Positions 16,308 to 24,677 of a stretch of 64,000 nt of DNA are shown here, in pieces. The number at the start of each line of letters is the position of its first letter. Position 1 is the first letter of the stretch. The stretch is from Lipingzhangella_A rawalii (GTDB taxonomy: Bacteria; Actinomycetota; Actinomycetes; Streptosporangiales; Streptosporangiaceae): contig NZ_JAVLVT010000004.1 in assembly GCF_031628175.1 (NCBI RefSeq), positions 260,953 through 324,952 on the forward strand, given 5' to 3'. The position numbers and the translations under genes were made by a program. Below the pieces are notes generated by a model, which did not search any database, was not told the origin of the DNA, and worked only from the letters and a program-made list of their open reading frames with translations.

Positions 16308-18617
16308 ATGGAGCCGACCAGCCTTCGGCATGATTCCGAGCTTGCGCTCGGCTTCAAACCCGGCCTACGCATCGAGACCGTCCCAGGTGAAGCCGTGTAC
16401 GTGTTCTCCGAAGACGGAGTTACCGCACTGCGCGGCTCCCATGTCGAGGCCCTGGCCCCCTTCCTGAACGGGACGCGCAACCTCGACTCCCTGCAACGTT
16501 GCGCACCCGCTGGGCTATCCCCCGATGCGGTCACCGCCGTGGTCGCCGGCCTCACCGAGGCCGGCCTCCTCGGCCCCCACCCCGCTGTGTCGGTGTCGGC
16601 GTCGGTCCCCGCCGCGGCCTACTGGGAAGCTGCCGGGATTTCGCCCGAGACCGCGATCTCGGCGACCGCCACCGCCGAGGTCCAACCGATCGCCGTAGGC
16701 CAGGTAGATGCCACCGCCATGGGCGACTCCCTGACTGCCGCCGGTCTGAACAGCGGCCGGCCGCTTCAGCACCACCCCGGAACCCACCCCCCACTCTCCA
16801 CATCCGCAGAGCTGTCGGTCGTGCTCTGCACGGACTATCTCGCCGCGGGACTCACCGAGATCGACGCGGCCCACCGCGACGCGGAACGGCCATGGCTGCT
16901 TGCCCGTCCCACAGGCGCCCGTCTGTGGCTCGGGCCGATCTTCCAGCCCGAGGCCACGGGGACACCGTGCTGGCACTGCCTGGCCCATCGGCTACGGATC
17001 CACCGTAGAGGCGACCTGCACGCCCAGCAGGCTCTCGGTCGCTCCGAACCAGTGGAACGCCCCTCCGTGACCATTCCCCCACTCACGGGAACCGCGATGA
17101 ATATGATCGCGCTGGAAGCTGCCAAATGGATTGCCGGATACCGCAACGAGCAGCAGGGCGCCGTATGGACGCTGGACAGCCGTACCCGGGAAAGCCATCA
17201 CCATGAATTTCCCGCCCGCCCCCAATGTCCCTCTTGCGGCGATCCCGCGTTCATGCGTGCCCGAGCCCATCGTCCGGTGGAGCTCCACTCCCGGCCCAAG
17301 GCCGCCGATGGCGGTGCGGGCCACCGCTCACACACGCCCCAGGAGATGATGGAACGCTACGAGCACCTGGTCAGCCCGGTAACCGGGATTGTCAAGGAAC
17401 TTACGGAAGACCTCCGAGGACCCACCGAGTTCCAGTGTTTCCGTAGCGGACCCAACATGGCGGCTACCGGAACTGGCTATTCCGGCCTCCGGGCCGCGCT
17501 GCGTTCCGAAAACAGTGGGAAGGGAACATCTCCACTGCACGCCCGCGTGAGTGCGCTGTGTGAAGCCGTGGAACGGCATAGTGGCACCTTCCACGGCGAT
17601 GAGGAGCGCATCCGCGGCAGCTACACCGCCCTTGCCGAGCAGGCGGTACATCCGGACACCTGTCTACTCATCGACGAGCGCCAGTACAACGAGCGGGAGC
17701 AATGGAACATCGAGCACGGTGCCTTCCAGTACCTCTGTGCCCCGTTCGATCCGGACACGGAGCTGAACTGGTCACCCCTGTGGTCGCTCACCGAGCAACG
17801 CCACCGGCTGTTGCCCACGGGAATGCTGTACTTCGGAGCCCCGGGCGGCCCCGGGGGCGTGGACTTACGGGCCGACTCCAACGGGAACGCGGCCGGATCC
17901 AGCCTGGAGGACGCGATCCTCCAGGGCTCCCTGGAACTCATCGAGAGGGACGCCGTGGCCCTGTGGTGGTACAACCGCACCCGCCAACCCGAAGTAGATC
18001 TGGCCGCGTTCGCGGATCCCTGGGTGGAGCGCATGCGGACGGTCTATGCCGGAATTGGCCGGGAGTTCTGGGTACTGGATCTCACCTCGGATCTGGGTGT
18101 TCCCGCCATGGCCGCGGTAACCCGAAACACCGAGGGAAACGAAGACGTGATGTTCGGGTTCGGGTGCCATCTCGACCCACGGGTTGCGCTGCGCCGCGCG
18201 GTCGCGGAGATGAACCAGCTCATGCCGGTGATCGTGGACGGCGTCCACGGGTGGGGGGATCCGGATGCGGCTCGCTGGTGGGCAGGTCCGGGAGCGGTGG
18301 GCGCCGATTATCTGCGTCCAGCCCCGGAGCAGCGTCCGCTCGGGCCCGGCGACTACGCCTACACACCACGCACCGACGTGACGGCGGATGTGCTCGCGCT
18401 GCGGGACCTCTTCGCCCGACAGGACCTGGAGATGCTGGTGCTCGACCAGACGCGTCCGGACATCGAGCTTCCGGTGGTCAAAGTGGTCGTCCCGGGGCTG
18501 CGGGGTTTGTGGGCCAGATTCGCACCCGGCAGGCTGTTCGATGTCCCGGTCGAACTCGGGCGCAGATCCGCGCCCACCCCCTACGACGAACTCAACCCCT
18601 TCCCCATGTTCCTGTGA
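16308..18617 (+). CDS. Fused TOMM cyclodehydratase: leader-binding/ThiF-like domain + YcaO
   Basis: Converts Cys/Ser/Thr of the precursor into thiazolines/oxazolines, with ATP activating the peptide backbone. Residues 1-90 form a leader-binding-like region and 160-330 the ThiF-like domain, with a zinc tetrathiolate C221-W-H-C224 and C307-P-S-C310. The YcaO domain runs from about 350 to 769: ATP/magnesium glutamates sit in SALCEAVER (E419, E422) and NGNAAGSSLEDAILQGSLELIERDA (E534, E543 and E546), with AVAEMNQ further on. It ends PYDELNPFPMFL, the proline-rich C-terminus typical of azoline-forming YcaO proteins. At 769 residues it matches the fused C-D class. Its start codon abuts the precursor stop. 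Confidence 0.95.
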   Translation: MEPTSLRHDSELALGFKPGLRIETVPGEAVYVFSEDGVTALRGSHVEALAPFLNGTRNLDSLQRCAPAGLSPDAVTAVVAGLTEAGLLGPHPAVSVSASVPAAAYWEAAGISPETAISATATAEVQPIAVGQVDATAMGDSLTAAGLNSGRPLQHHPGTHPPLSTSAELSVVLCTDYLAAGLTEIDAAHRDAERPWLLARPTGARLWLGPIFQPEATGTPCWHCLAHRLRIHRRGDLHAQQALGRSEPVERPSVTIPPLTGTAMNMIALEAAKWIAGYRNEQQGAVWTLDSRTRESHHHEFPARPQCPSCGDPAFMRARAHRPVELHSRPKAADGGAGHRSHTPQEMMERYEHLVSPVTGIVKELTEDLRGPTEFQCFRSGPNMAATGTGYSGLRAALRSENSGKGTSPLHARVSALCEAVERHSGTFHGDEERIRGSYTALAEQAVHPDTCLLIDERQYNEREQWNIEHGAFQYLCAPFDPDTELNWSPLWSLTEQRHRLLPTGMLYFGAPGGPGGVDLRADSNGNAAGSSLEDAILQGSLELIERDAVALWWYNRTRQPEVDLAAFADPWVERMRTVYAGIGREFWVLDLTSDLGVPAMAAVTRNTEGNEDVMFGFGCHLDPRVALRRAVAEMNQLMPVIVDGVHGWGDPDAARWWAGPGAVGADYLRPAPEQRPLGPGDYAYTPRTDVTADVLALRDLFARQDLEMLVLDQTRPDIELPVVKVVVPGLRGLWARFAPGRLFDVPVELGRRSAPTPYDELNPFPMFL

Positions 18618-18639
18618 CCTGATCTCCAAGGCGATAGCG

Positions 18640-20010
18640 ATGCGGCAGCACAACGGCGATTCCGGACAGCGGGACCTGCGGCCGCTACGGCTGCTCTCCC
18701 TGCTGGAGGGCACGCTCGTCGAACACATTTCCGAGAGCTCCCTCCTCGTGGCTTCCCGGTGGGGTGATTTTCGGTTGGACTCTCCGGGGGCCGACGTCCG
18801 GGAGCTGATCTCCCGCATGGCCTTGGGACCGGTCGTTCCGGACAATGCCGTTTCCCCAGCCCAGGGGCTTCATCGGGAGTGGGCCTGGGCGGAGGTCTCC
18901 TCCGTCCTCCGGGAACTGGAATGCTGTGTCGTCCACTCACTCAGTGACGGCTCCACCACGGGCCCGTTTCTCTCCGTGGAACCGGTGGCCTTCCGGGCAC
19001 GGTTCGCTCTGCCCGAACGGCTCCAGGAGCGGACCGCCCGACTGTCCCAGTTCACCGTCATCCGCCTTTCGGGTGAACGCTTGTTGATGGAATCGCCGCT
19101 GGCGATGCACCGGGTCGTACTGCACCGCCCCGAGGTGTTCCAGGTTGTGGACGGGCTGACCAGCGAGGCGACCGTGGCCGATACGGCAGCCGCACTCACC
19201 AGCCTCCCACCCCGACTCGTCGTCGATACGGTGGCCTACCTCGTTGCAGCGGGAGTCGCGGTGGTTGGTGAATACGATCCCCAGGCGCAGTTGCAGTTCC
19301 TGCCGGAGGACACCGACCCCCGGCTCGAGCCATGGTCCCCGCACGACCTCCTCTTCCATACACACCGGCGACCTCGCTTGCTGGACGGCTCCGCGCTTGG
19401 CCCCCCGTCCAACCTGGCGCAGCCGCAGGACGGCCGTCAGCTCGCCCTGCCGCCCCCCGGAGGTCTGGATACGTCCCGGGAACGGCGGGGGCGGGTACGA
19501 TTCCGTCCGCTGTCCGCGGCCGAGCTCAGCGAACTGCTCTCCCGAGCCTTGGCCTGTTCCGGACGAGAAGCAGGGGTGCCCTCCTCCTTCCCGGAGTCGG
19601 GCGCAGGGGTCACCCTCTACGTCACCCTGGACCGCAGTCTGGATGTGGAACGCGGCATCTACCGGTACTCCGCGGATCGGAACGAGTTGATTCTGATCAA
19701 TTCGCATGAATCTGACATCGCGAAGATCCTGGACTGCGCCAAGCTCGCTTCCGGGGTCGGGCACCGCCCCGCCGCTCTGTTCACGGTTACCGCCCGGATG
19801 TCTGACGTGCCACGTCTGTTCGAGGACAGCCCCTATTCCACAGCCCTGCTGATGACCGGAGCACTCCAGGAACGACTCCGCAACGCCGCCCGTGAGCTGG
19901 AGTTGGCCGCATCGGTACTGACCAGCGGGGACACCGAGATCACGACTCAGGCTCTCGGTCTGGACGGGCTCGCTGAGACGGCCATCGGGGAATTCGGTGC
20001 CGGGGGGTGA
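18640..20010 (+). CDS. SagB/McbC-type azoline dehydrogenase (long form)
   Basis: FMN-dependent enzyme that oxidises azolines to azoles. The 456-residue protein is the long SagB form: an N-terminal 240 residues of unclear role, then SPHDLLFHTHRR (about 233-244), and the nitroreductase-like domain from about 280, starting RRGRVRFRPLSAAELSELL. Its C-terminal stretch STALLMTGALQERLRNAARELELAAS, then GLDGLAETAIGEFG, matches the end of SagB-type dehydrogenases. The ATG at 18640 lies 22 bases after the cyclodehydratase stop with AAGG nearby. Its presence implies that at least some rings in the product are aromatic thiazoles or oxazoles. Confidence 0.88.
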   Translation: MRQHNGDSGQRDLRPLRLLSLLEGTLVEHISESSLLVASRWGDFRLDSPGADVRELISRMALGPVVPDNAVSPAQGLHREWAWAEVSSVLRELECCVVHSLSDGSTTGPFLSVEPVAFRARFALPERLQERTARLSQFTVIRLSGERLLMESPLAMHRVVLHRPEVFQVVDGLTSEATVADTAAALTSLPPRLVVDTVAYLVAAGVAVVGEYDPQAQLQFLPEDTDPRLEPWSPHDLLFHTHRRPRLLDGSALGPPSNLAQPQDGRQLALPPPGGLDTSRERRGRVRFRPLSAAELSELLSRALACSGREAGVPSSFPESGAGVTLYVTLDRSLDVERGIYRYSADRNELILINSHESDIAKILDCAKLASGVGHRPAALFTVTARMSDVPRLFEDSPYSTALLMTGALQERLRNAARELELAASVLTSGDTEITTQALGLDGLAETAIGEFGAGG

Positions 20011-20020
20011 ACGACTGCAC

Positions 20021-20626
20021 TCACACCCATCCGGACTCCTGAGCAATCCGGACCGCATCCACGCGGTTTCGGGCATTCAGTTTGGTGGTGACCGCGGTCA
20101 GGTAGTTCCGTACCGTACCTGTGGTGAGATAGAGACGGGCGGCGATGTCGGTCACATCGGCTCCGTCCGCGGCCAGACGCAGCACATCGAGCTCTCGTTC
20201 CGTCAGCGGACATTCCTCGTTGTCGAACGCGGCAAGCGCAAGTTCCCCGTCAACCACGCGCCTGCCTGCACGCACACCTCGAATCGCCTCAGCCAACTCG
20301 CCGGGAGGAGCATCTTTCATCAGAAAACCACCGACCTGCGCGGCGAAGGCTCTGCGCAGGGTGCCTGGTTTCCCCAGGCTGGTCAGGATGAGAGTGCGGG
20401 TATTCGGCGCCTTATCGTGTACCTCAGCAGCGGCGGTCAGACCGTCTTTGCCCGGAAGATCGATATCGATGATGGCGACGTCGGGACGGTGTTCGAGTAC
20501 GGAGGGAAGGATCTCGTCACCGGAAACGAGTTCGGCAACGACCTCGATGTCCTCCTCCAGGTTGAGCAGGGAAACCAGAGCGCCGCGTACCATGTGCATA
20601 TCCTCGGCTAGAATGACTCGGATCAT
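20021..20626 (-). CDS. Orphan NarL/LuxR-type response regulator
   Basis: A 201-residue DNA-binding regulator. The receiver domain has the acidic pair (AED near residue 8), phospho-acceptor Asp in AIIDIDLPG and the conserved Lys in FLMKDAP, so it can in principle be phosphorylated. The LuxR helix-turn-helix is ECPLTERELDVLRLAADGADVTDIAARLYLTTGTVRNYL. No histidine kinase is adjacent. It converges on the dehydrogenase gene with a 10-base gap. Placement inside the cluster suggests that it controls the peptide or sugar operons. The start MIRVILAED at 20626 fits the family; a longer upstream frame is unlikely. Confidence 0.9.
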   Translation of the reverse strand: MIRVILAEDMHMVRGALVSLLNLEEDIEVVAELVSGDEILPSVLEHRPDVAIIDIDLPGKDGLTAAAEVHDKAPNTRTLILTSLGKPGTLRRAFAAQVGGFLMKDAPPGELAEAIRGVRAGRRVVDGELALAAFDNEECPLTERELDVLRLAADGADVTDIAARLYLTTGTVRNYLTAVTTKLNARNRVDAVRIAQESGWV

Positions 20627-21222
20627 GGCAGCCTGGTCAACTCCTTCTGATTCCGGCCCGGACGGCCACCGCCATATTCGTGACCGGCACTCCAGACGCT
20701 CTCCGGCCGCCAAAACTCTACCCGAGTGACCCCGCTCCCGAGTTTTGGCATGTCACCGCATCCTCCGCCGTTGCGTCCATGCGGTCAACACCGGTGATGG
20801 TCGCTTTCCACTGTGTCCGGACAGGCGCACCGAAACGTTTGAAAACGCGGCCGGCTGTATGGCTGGTGTCGCGGTAGGGCCGGCCACCTCGCACGGCCCA
20901 GACCGCCCGGAGCATCATGCAGAAGCTACGGGTGGATGGGCAGGATCCGGGCCGCCGGTGGGAGTCGCCCCGCCTGTGCGCAGGCGAGCATTACAGCGCA
21001 GTCGCGAGACCGCCGGGCATCACCACGGGCCAGGTGGGACGGAGCACGGCAGGGCATGCCGACCAGAGGATTCCGGTACGGCCCCGCGCCGCCCGGTGCG
21101 GACACACCAGGACCGGAAATTTCGGATGAGTCACGCCGCTTATACCGATACGTTGACCACGGCCGCACGGCCACTGTTGTTGTGCCCGACTCCCCAACCG
21201 TCCCCTGTGTGAGGTACTGCCC
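20627..21222. other. Gene-free stretch before the second exporter
   Basis: About 600 bases between divergently transcribed regulator and exporter genes. It must contain both promoters. The frames in it lack ribosome sites and family resemblance. No hairpin, repeat or RNA gene stood out. Confidence 0.5.
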
Positions 21223-22707
21223 GTGCCCGAGAGCGCGTCTGGATCCCTGACATCGGACGAGCCAGTCACCCAACCAAAATCCGGTCTCCTGATCGGAGTG
21301 CTGGTGGTGTCGGCGTTCGTCATGATCCTGAACGAGACCATCCTGGGCGTCGCCCTGCGCGACCTCAGTGTCGAACTGGACGTCACCACCACGACAGTGC
21401 AGTGGCTGACCAGTGGTTTCCTGCTGACAATGGCGGTGGTCATCCCGATCACCGGGTTCCTGCTGGAGCGCTACACTCCCCGTCAGCTCTTCCTGGCGGC
21501 GTTGACCTTGTTCCTGCTCGGCACGACGGTCTGCGCCCTGGCACCCGGTTTCGCGGTGCTGCTGGCGGGACGGGTGATCCAGGCGGGTGGCACGGCCGTG
21601 ATGATTCCGCTGCTGATGACCTCGGTGATGCGGCTGGTTCCCGCCGAGCGGCGCGGGACCACGATGGGGACGATCACGATCGTCATCGCCGTGGCGCCCG
21701 CGATCGGCCCCACGATCGGTGGCGGGCTGCTGGCAGTGCTGGGTTGGCGCTGGATGTTCGTCACCGTACTGCCGCTGGCCCTGGCGGCACTGGTGATCGG
21801 CCTGGTGTGGCTGCACATGGACCGCGTGACCCGTCGAGTGCCGCTGGACGTGGGCTCGGTGCTGCTCTCGGCGCTCGGCTTCGGGGCGCTGCTCTACGGC
21901 CTGTCCACGATCGGGGAGTCCGAAGGCGGGGAGCACCTGGTTCCCCCGTGGTTGCCGCTGGTGGTTGGGCTCGCCGGGATCGCGGTATTCGTGTGGCGCC
22001 AGCTGCGACTCCAGCGGGATGATCGGGCACTGTTGGATCTCCGCCCGTTTACCCGGCGCCGTTTCGTCGTGGGTGTGATCCTGATGGCGTTGCTGTTCAT
22101 GTGCCTGCTGGGGGCGGGGGCGGTCCTCCTCCCGCTGTTCTTGCAGATCGTTCTGGGAACCAACGCCTTTGTGGCCGGTTTGGCGATGCTGCCCGGTGGG
22201 TTGCTGCTGGGACTGATGGGACGCCCGGTAGGGCGACTGTATGACCGGTTCGGGGCTCGCCCCCTGGTGATTCCCGGTGCGGTGGCCCTGGCGGCGTCCA
22301 TGTGGCTGTTCGCCAGCCTTGGGTCCGACTCGTCGGTGGTCGCGGCCATCGCGATTCACCTCGTGCTCATGGCGGGACTGGGATTCATGATGACGCCGCT
22401 GATGACGGACTCGCTGAGTGCCCTGCCCGACCAGCTCTACTCCCATGGCAGCGCGATCCTCACCACTCTCCAGCAGATTGCCGGTGCCTTGGGGATCGCG
22501 CTGTTCGTCAGTGTCTCGGCGCTGGGCAGCGTGACCTATACCGGCACGCCCGATGATGCCGGGCTGCGTGCGGCGTTCATGGCGGCGGGCGTGGTGGGCG
22601 TGCTCGCGGTCCTGACCGCCCTCACCACCCGCCGCCGGCCAGCCAGCTCCGCGCCCGCCGAGGACGCGCCGGGCCGGGAGGCCTCGGGTGCGGCAGGCGC
22701 ACACTGA
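21223..22707 (+). CDS. DHA2-family MFS drug exporter (second copy)
   Basis: A 494-residue 14-TM antiporter of the EmrB/LfrA kind. Residues 21-40 form TM1 (LLIGVLVVSAFVMILNETIL), followed by a motif-A-like loop (FLLERYTPRQLF) and the motif C region GTITIVIAVAPAIGPTIGGGL. The short C-terminal tail is Ala/Pro/Gly-rich. It starts at GTG 21223. It lies at the right edge of the sugar/peptide cluster, before the unrelated xylanase, and is therefore counted as a probable second exporter or self-resistance gene; it could also be outside the cluster. Confidence 0.88.
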   Translation: MPESASGSLTSDEPVTQPKSGLLIGVLVVSAFVMILNETILGVALRDLSVELDVTTTTVQWLTSGFLLTMAVVIPITGFLLERYTPRQLFLAALTLFLLGTTVCALAPGFAVLLAGRVIQAGGTAVMIPLLMTSVMRLVPAERRGTTMGTITIVIAVAPAIGPTIGGGLLAVLGWRWMFVTVLPLALAALVIGLVWLHMDRVTRRVPLDVGSVLLSALGFGALLYGLSTIGESEGGEHLVPPWLPLVVGLAGIAVFVWRQLRLQRDDRALLDLRPFTRRRFVVGVILMALLFMCLLGAGAVLLPLFLQIVLGTNAFVAGLAMLPGGLLLGLMGRPVGRLYDRFGARPLVIPGAVALAASMWLFASLGSDSSVVAAIAIHLVLMAGLGFMMTPLMTDSLSALPDQLYSHGSAILTTLQQIAGALGIALFVSVSALGSVTYTGTPDDAGLRAAFMAAGVVGVLAVLTALTTRRRPASSAPAEDAPGREASGAAGAH

Positions 22708-22816
22708 TCAGGCACGCCCGGGGCCACACCCCGACGCTTGGACGACGCGCTGATGCTGCCTAGGGCTAGGACCCGCACCTTCAGGTCATCCAATGACCCC
22801 AGCAGCCATCATCATC

Positions 22817-22833
22817 TTTCCGAAATTTTTCGA
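22817..22833. promoter_or_regulatory. Operator-like box 1 upstream of xylanase
   Basis: TTTCCGAAATTTTTCGA, about 190 bases before the xylanase start. It matches box 2 (22971-22987) at 14 of 17 positions, so the two form a spaced direct repeat. GAAA/TTTC-rich palindromes are known in front of actinobacterial xylanase genes and bind LacI-type repressors; the assignment here is inference. Confidence 0.45.
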
Positions 22834-22970
22834 TAGAAGATGACCGGGACATCCGGCCTCAGAAGCCAGGAATGCCGAGTTCATAGCGGTGCTAACGGCA
22901 TCGTTCTCCCGCAGAGCGCCTACCAGGTCTTGACGTGAGGTGCGACACACCCTAGCCTCGTCCCTCAAGA

Positions 22971-22990
22971 TTTCCGGAATATTTCGGAAA
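22971..22990. promoter_or_regulatory. Operator-like box 2 upstream of xylanase
   Basis: TTTCCGGAATATTTCGGAAA contains a perfect inverted repeat TTTCCG / CGGAAA with an eight-base spacer, ending 35 bases before the xylanase ATG, where a bound repressor would block transcription. It is the better preserved of two related boxes. Confidence 0.5.
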
Positions 22991-23024
22991 CTTTGGTTGG
23001 TCATAGAGAGACTGGAGTCCCCCG

Positions 23025-24497
23025 ATGCAAGCACTCCGCTTCGCCACCGCGGCGCTGGCCGCCGTGGCCGTGACCGTGCCCCTCGCGGCCCCCGCAGCCG
23101 CCAACCCACCCGAGGGCCAGAGCGCCGCCCCGCACTCCAACGCCGTCAACGAACGCCTCCGGGAACTCGCCCCGGACGGCATGGTGATCGGAAACGTCGC
23201 CGCCGGCGGCGGGCACCACACCGACGAGGACTACCCGGACCCGTTCACGCACGACCAGCAGTACCGCACCAGCCTGGCCCAGCAGTTCAACTCGGTCACC
23301 GCCGAGAACCAGATGAAGTGGGACCACCTGCGTCCCAGCCAGGACACCTACGACTTCGACGACGCCGACGCCATCGTGGACTTCGCCGAGGACAACGGTC
23401 AGGACCTCCGGGGCCACACCCTCCTGTGGCACAGCCAGAACCCGGACTGGCTGGAGGACGGCGACTTCACCGACGAGGAACTACGCACCATCCTCCAGGA
23501 CCACATCGACACCGTGGTCGGCCGCTACGCCGGACAGATCGACCAGTGGGACGTCGCCAACGAGATCTTCCACGAGGATGGCCAGCTCCGCACCGAGGAC
23601 AACATCTGGATCCGCGAGCTCGGTCCGGACATCATCGCTGACGCCTTCCACTGGGCCCACGAGGCCGACCCCTCGGCCGAGCTGTTCCTGAACGACTACA
23701 ACGTGGAGGGCATCAACGCCAAGAGCGACGCCTACTACGACCTTGCCCAGGACCTGCTCGCCGACGGTGTCCCCGTGCACGGCTTCGGCGCCCAGACCCA
23801 TCTGAGCATCGAGTACGGCTTCCCCGGCGACCTCCAGGACAACCTGCAACGCTTCGACGACCTGGGGCTGGCCACCGCCGTCACCGAGATCGACGTCCGG
23901 ATGGAGCTGCCCGCCGACGGCCAACCCACGGATGACCAGCTAGCCCAGCAGGCCGACTACTACGAGCAGGCCCTCGACGCCTGCCTGGGCGTGGCCGGCT
24001 GCACCTCCTTCACCATCTGGGGCATCACCGACCAGTACTCCTGGGTCCCCAACACCTTCGAGGGTGAGGGCGCGGCCACGATCAAGACCGACGACTACGA
24101 GCGCAAGCCCGCGTTCTTCGCCCTGCGCGAGGCCCTCGGTGGCGCGGGCGACCCCGGCAACGGCGACGACCCCGGTAACGGCGACGACCCGGGAGCCACG
24201 GAGTGCAGCTACTCCGTGACCGGCAGCTGGGGCCATGGATTCCAGGGCGAGGTGGAGATCACCAACACCGGGGACAGCCCCACCTCCGCATGGACCGCCA
24301 CCTGGACCTTCCCGGATGACCAGACCATCAGCCAGCTGTGGAACGGCGACTACGAGCAGTCCGGCGCCCAGGTCACCGTGCACAACGCCGGCCACAACGG
24401 AGAGCTCGCCCCCGGAGCGTCCACCACGTTCGGCTTTGTCGCCGACGGCGCCGGGGACGGCTCCGAGCCCAGCGACCTGGACTGCACTCTGACCTGA
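23025..24497 (+). CDS. Secreted endo-1,4-beta-xylanase, GH10 + CBM2
   Basis: Hydrolyses xylan outside the cell. A signal peptide spans residues 1-26 (hydrophobic core, APAAA cleavage region). The GH10 barrel follows (about 40-370): WDVANE carries the acid/base Glu180 and AVTEID the nucleophile Glu288, with the substrate-site motif GHTLLWHSQNP between. A short repeated GDPGNGDDPGNGDDPG linker leads to a CBM2 cellulose/xylan-binding module (about 390-490) with the expected paired cysteines and exposed tryptophans. Length 490 is typical. Two operator-like boxes lie upstream and two hairpins follow the stop. It appears to be a single-gene unit. Confidence 0.96.
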   Translation: MQALRFATAALAAVAVTVPLAAPAAANPPEGQSAAPHSNAVNERLRELAPDGMVIGNVAAGGGHHTDEDYPDPFTHDQQYRTSLAQQFNSVTAENQMKWDHLRPSQDTYDFDDADAIVDFAEDNGQDLRGHTLLWHSQNPDWLEDGDFTDEELRTILQDHIDTVVGRYAGQIDQWDVANEIFHEDGQLRTEDNIWIRELGPDIIADAFHWAHEADPSAELFLNDYNVEGINAKSDAYYDLAQDLLADGVPVHGFGAQTHLSIEYGFPGDLQDNLQRFDDLGLATAVTEIDVRMELPADGQPTDDQLAQQADYYEQALDACLGVAGCTSFTIWGITDQYSWVPNTFEGEGAATIKTDDYERKPAFFALREALGGAGDPGNGDDPGNGDDPGATECSYSVTGSWGHGFQGEVEITNTGDSPTSAWTATWTFPDDQTISQLWNGDYEQSGAQVTVHNAGHNGELAPGASTTFGFVADGAGDGSEPSDLDCTLT

Positions 24498-24516
24498 CCC
24501 CACGTCTCCTCCCCCT

Positions 24517-24550
24517 GGGCCCGAGCGTCTCCCCTCCCCAGCTCGGGCCC
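24517..24550 (+). terminator. Hairpin terminator 1 after xylanase
   Basis: Perfect 10-base arms GGGCCCGAGC (24517-24526) and GCTCGGGCCC (24541-24550) with a 14-base loop, followed by TTTCCC, 20 bases after the xylanase stop. Its right arm overlaps the left arm of the next hairpin by three bases. Confidence 0.75.
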
Positions 24551-24578
24551 TTTCCCATGCCGGAGGGATGGGAAAGGG
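24548..24578. terminator. Hairpin terminator 2 between convergent xylanase and narK
   Basis: Perfect 11-base arms CCCTTTCCCAT (24548-24558) and ATGGGAAAGGG (24568-24578) with a 9-base loop. It lies between two convergent genes and may act in both directions. Overlap with hairpin 1 means that only one can be fully formed at a time. Confidence 0.65.
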
Positions 24579-24677
24579 ACGCTATCGCGGCTCGGGGGCT
24601 CCCTCCAGGCCATCGGGGGCAGGGACGGCCGCTCAATGCAACACCCGGCCGATGGGGGAGCAGGAAGGCGGGTACGG

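Noticed and set aside
20926..22704. 592-residue open frame antisense to the second exporter
   Set aside because: Same shadow effect; repeated HQ/RR-rich sequence with no domain, whereas the plus strand reads as an MFS protein.
1..22707. Thiopeptide cluster
   Set aside because: No Ser/Thr dehydratase or pyridine-forming cycloaddition enzyme is visible and the precursor C-terminus lacks a Cys/Ser-rich core; only re-evaluation with the left flank could change this.
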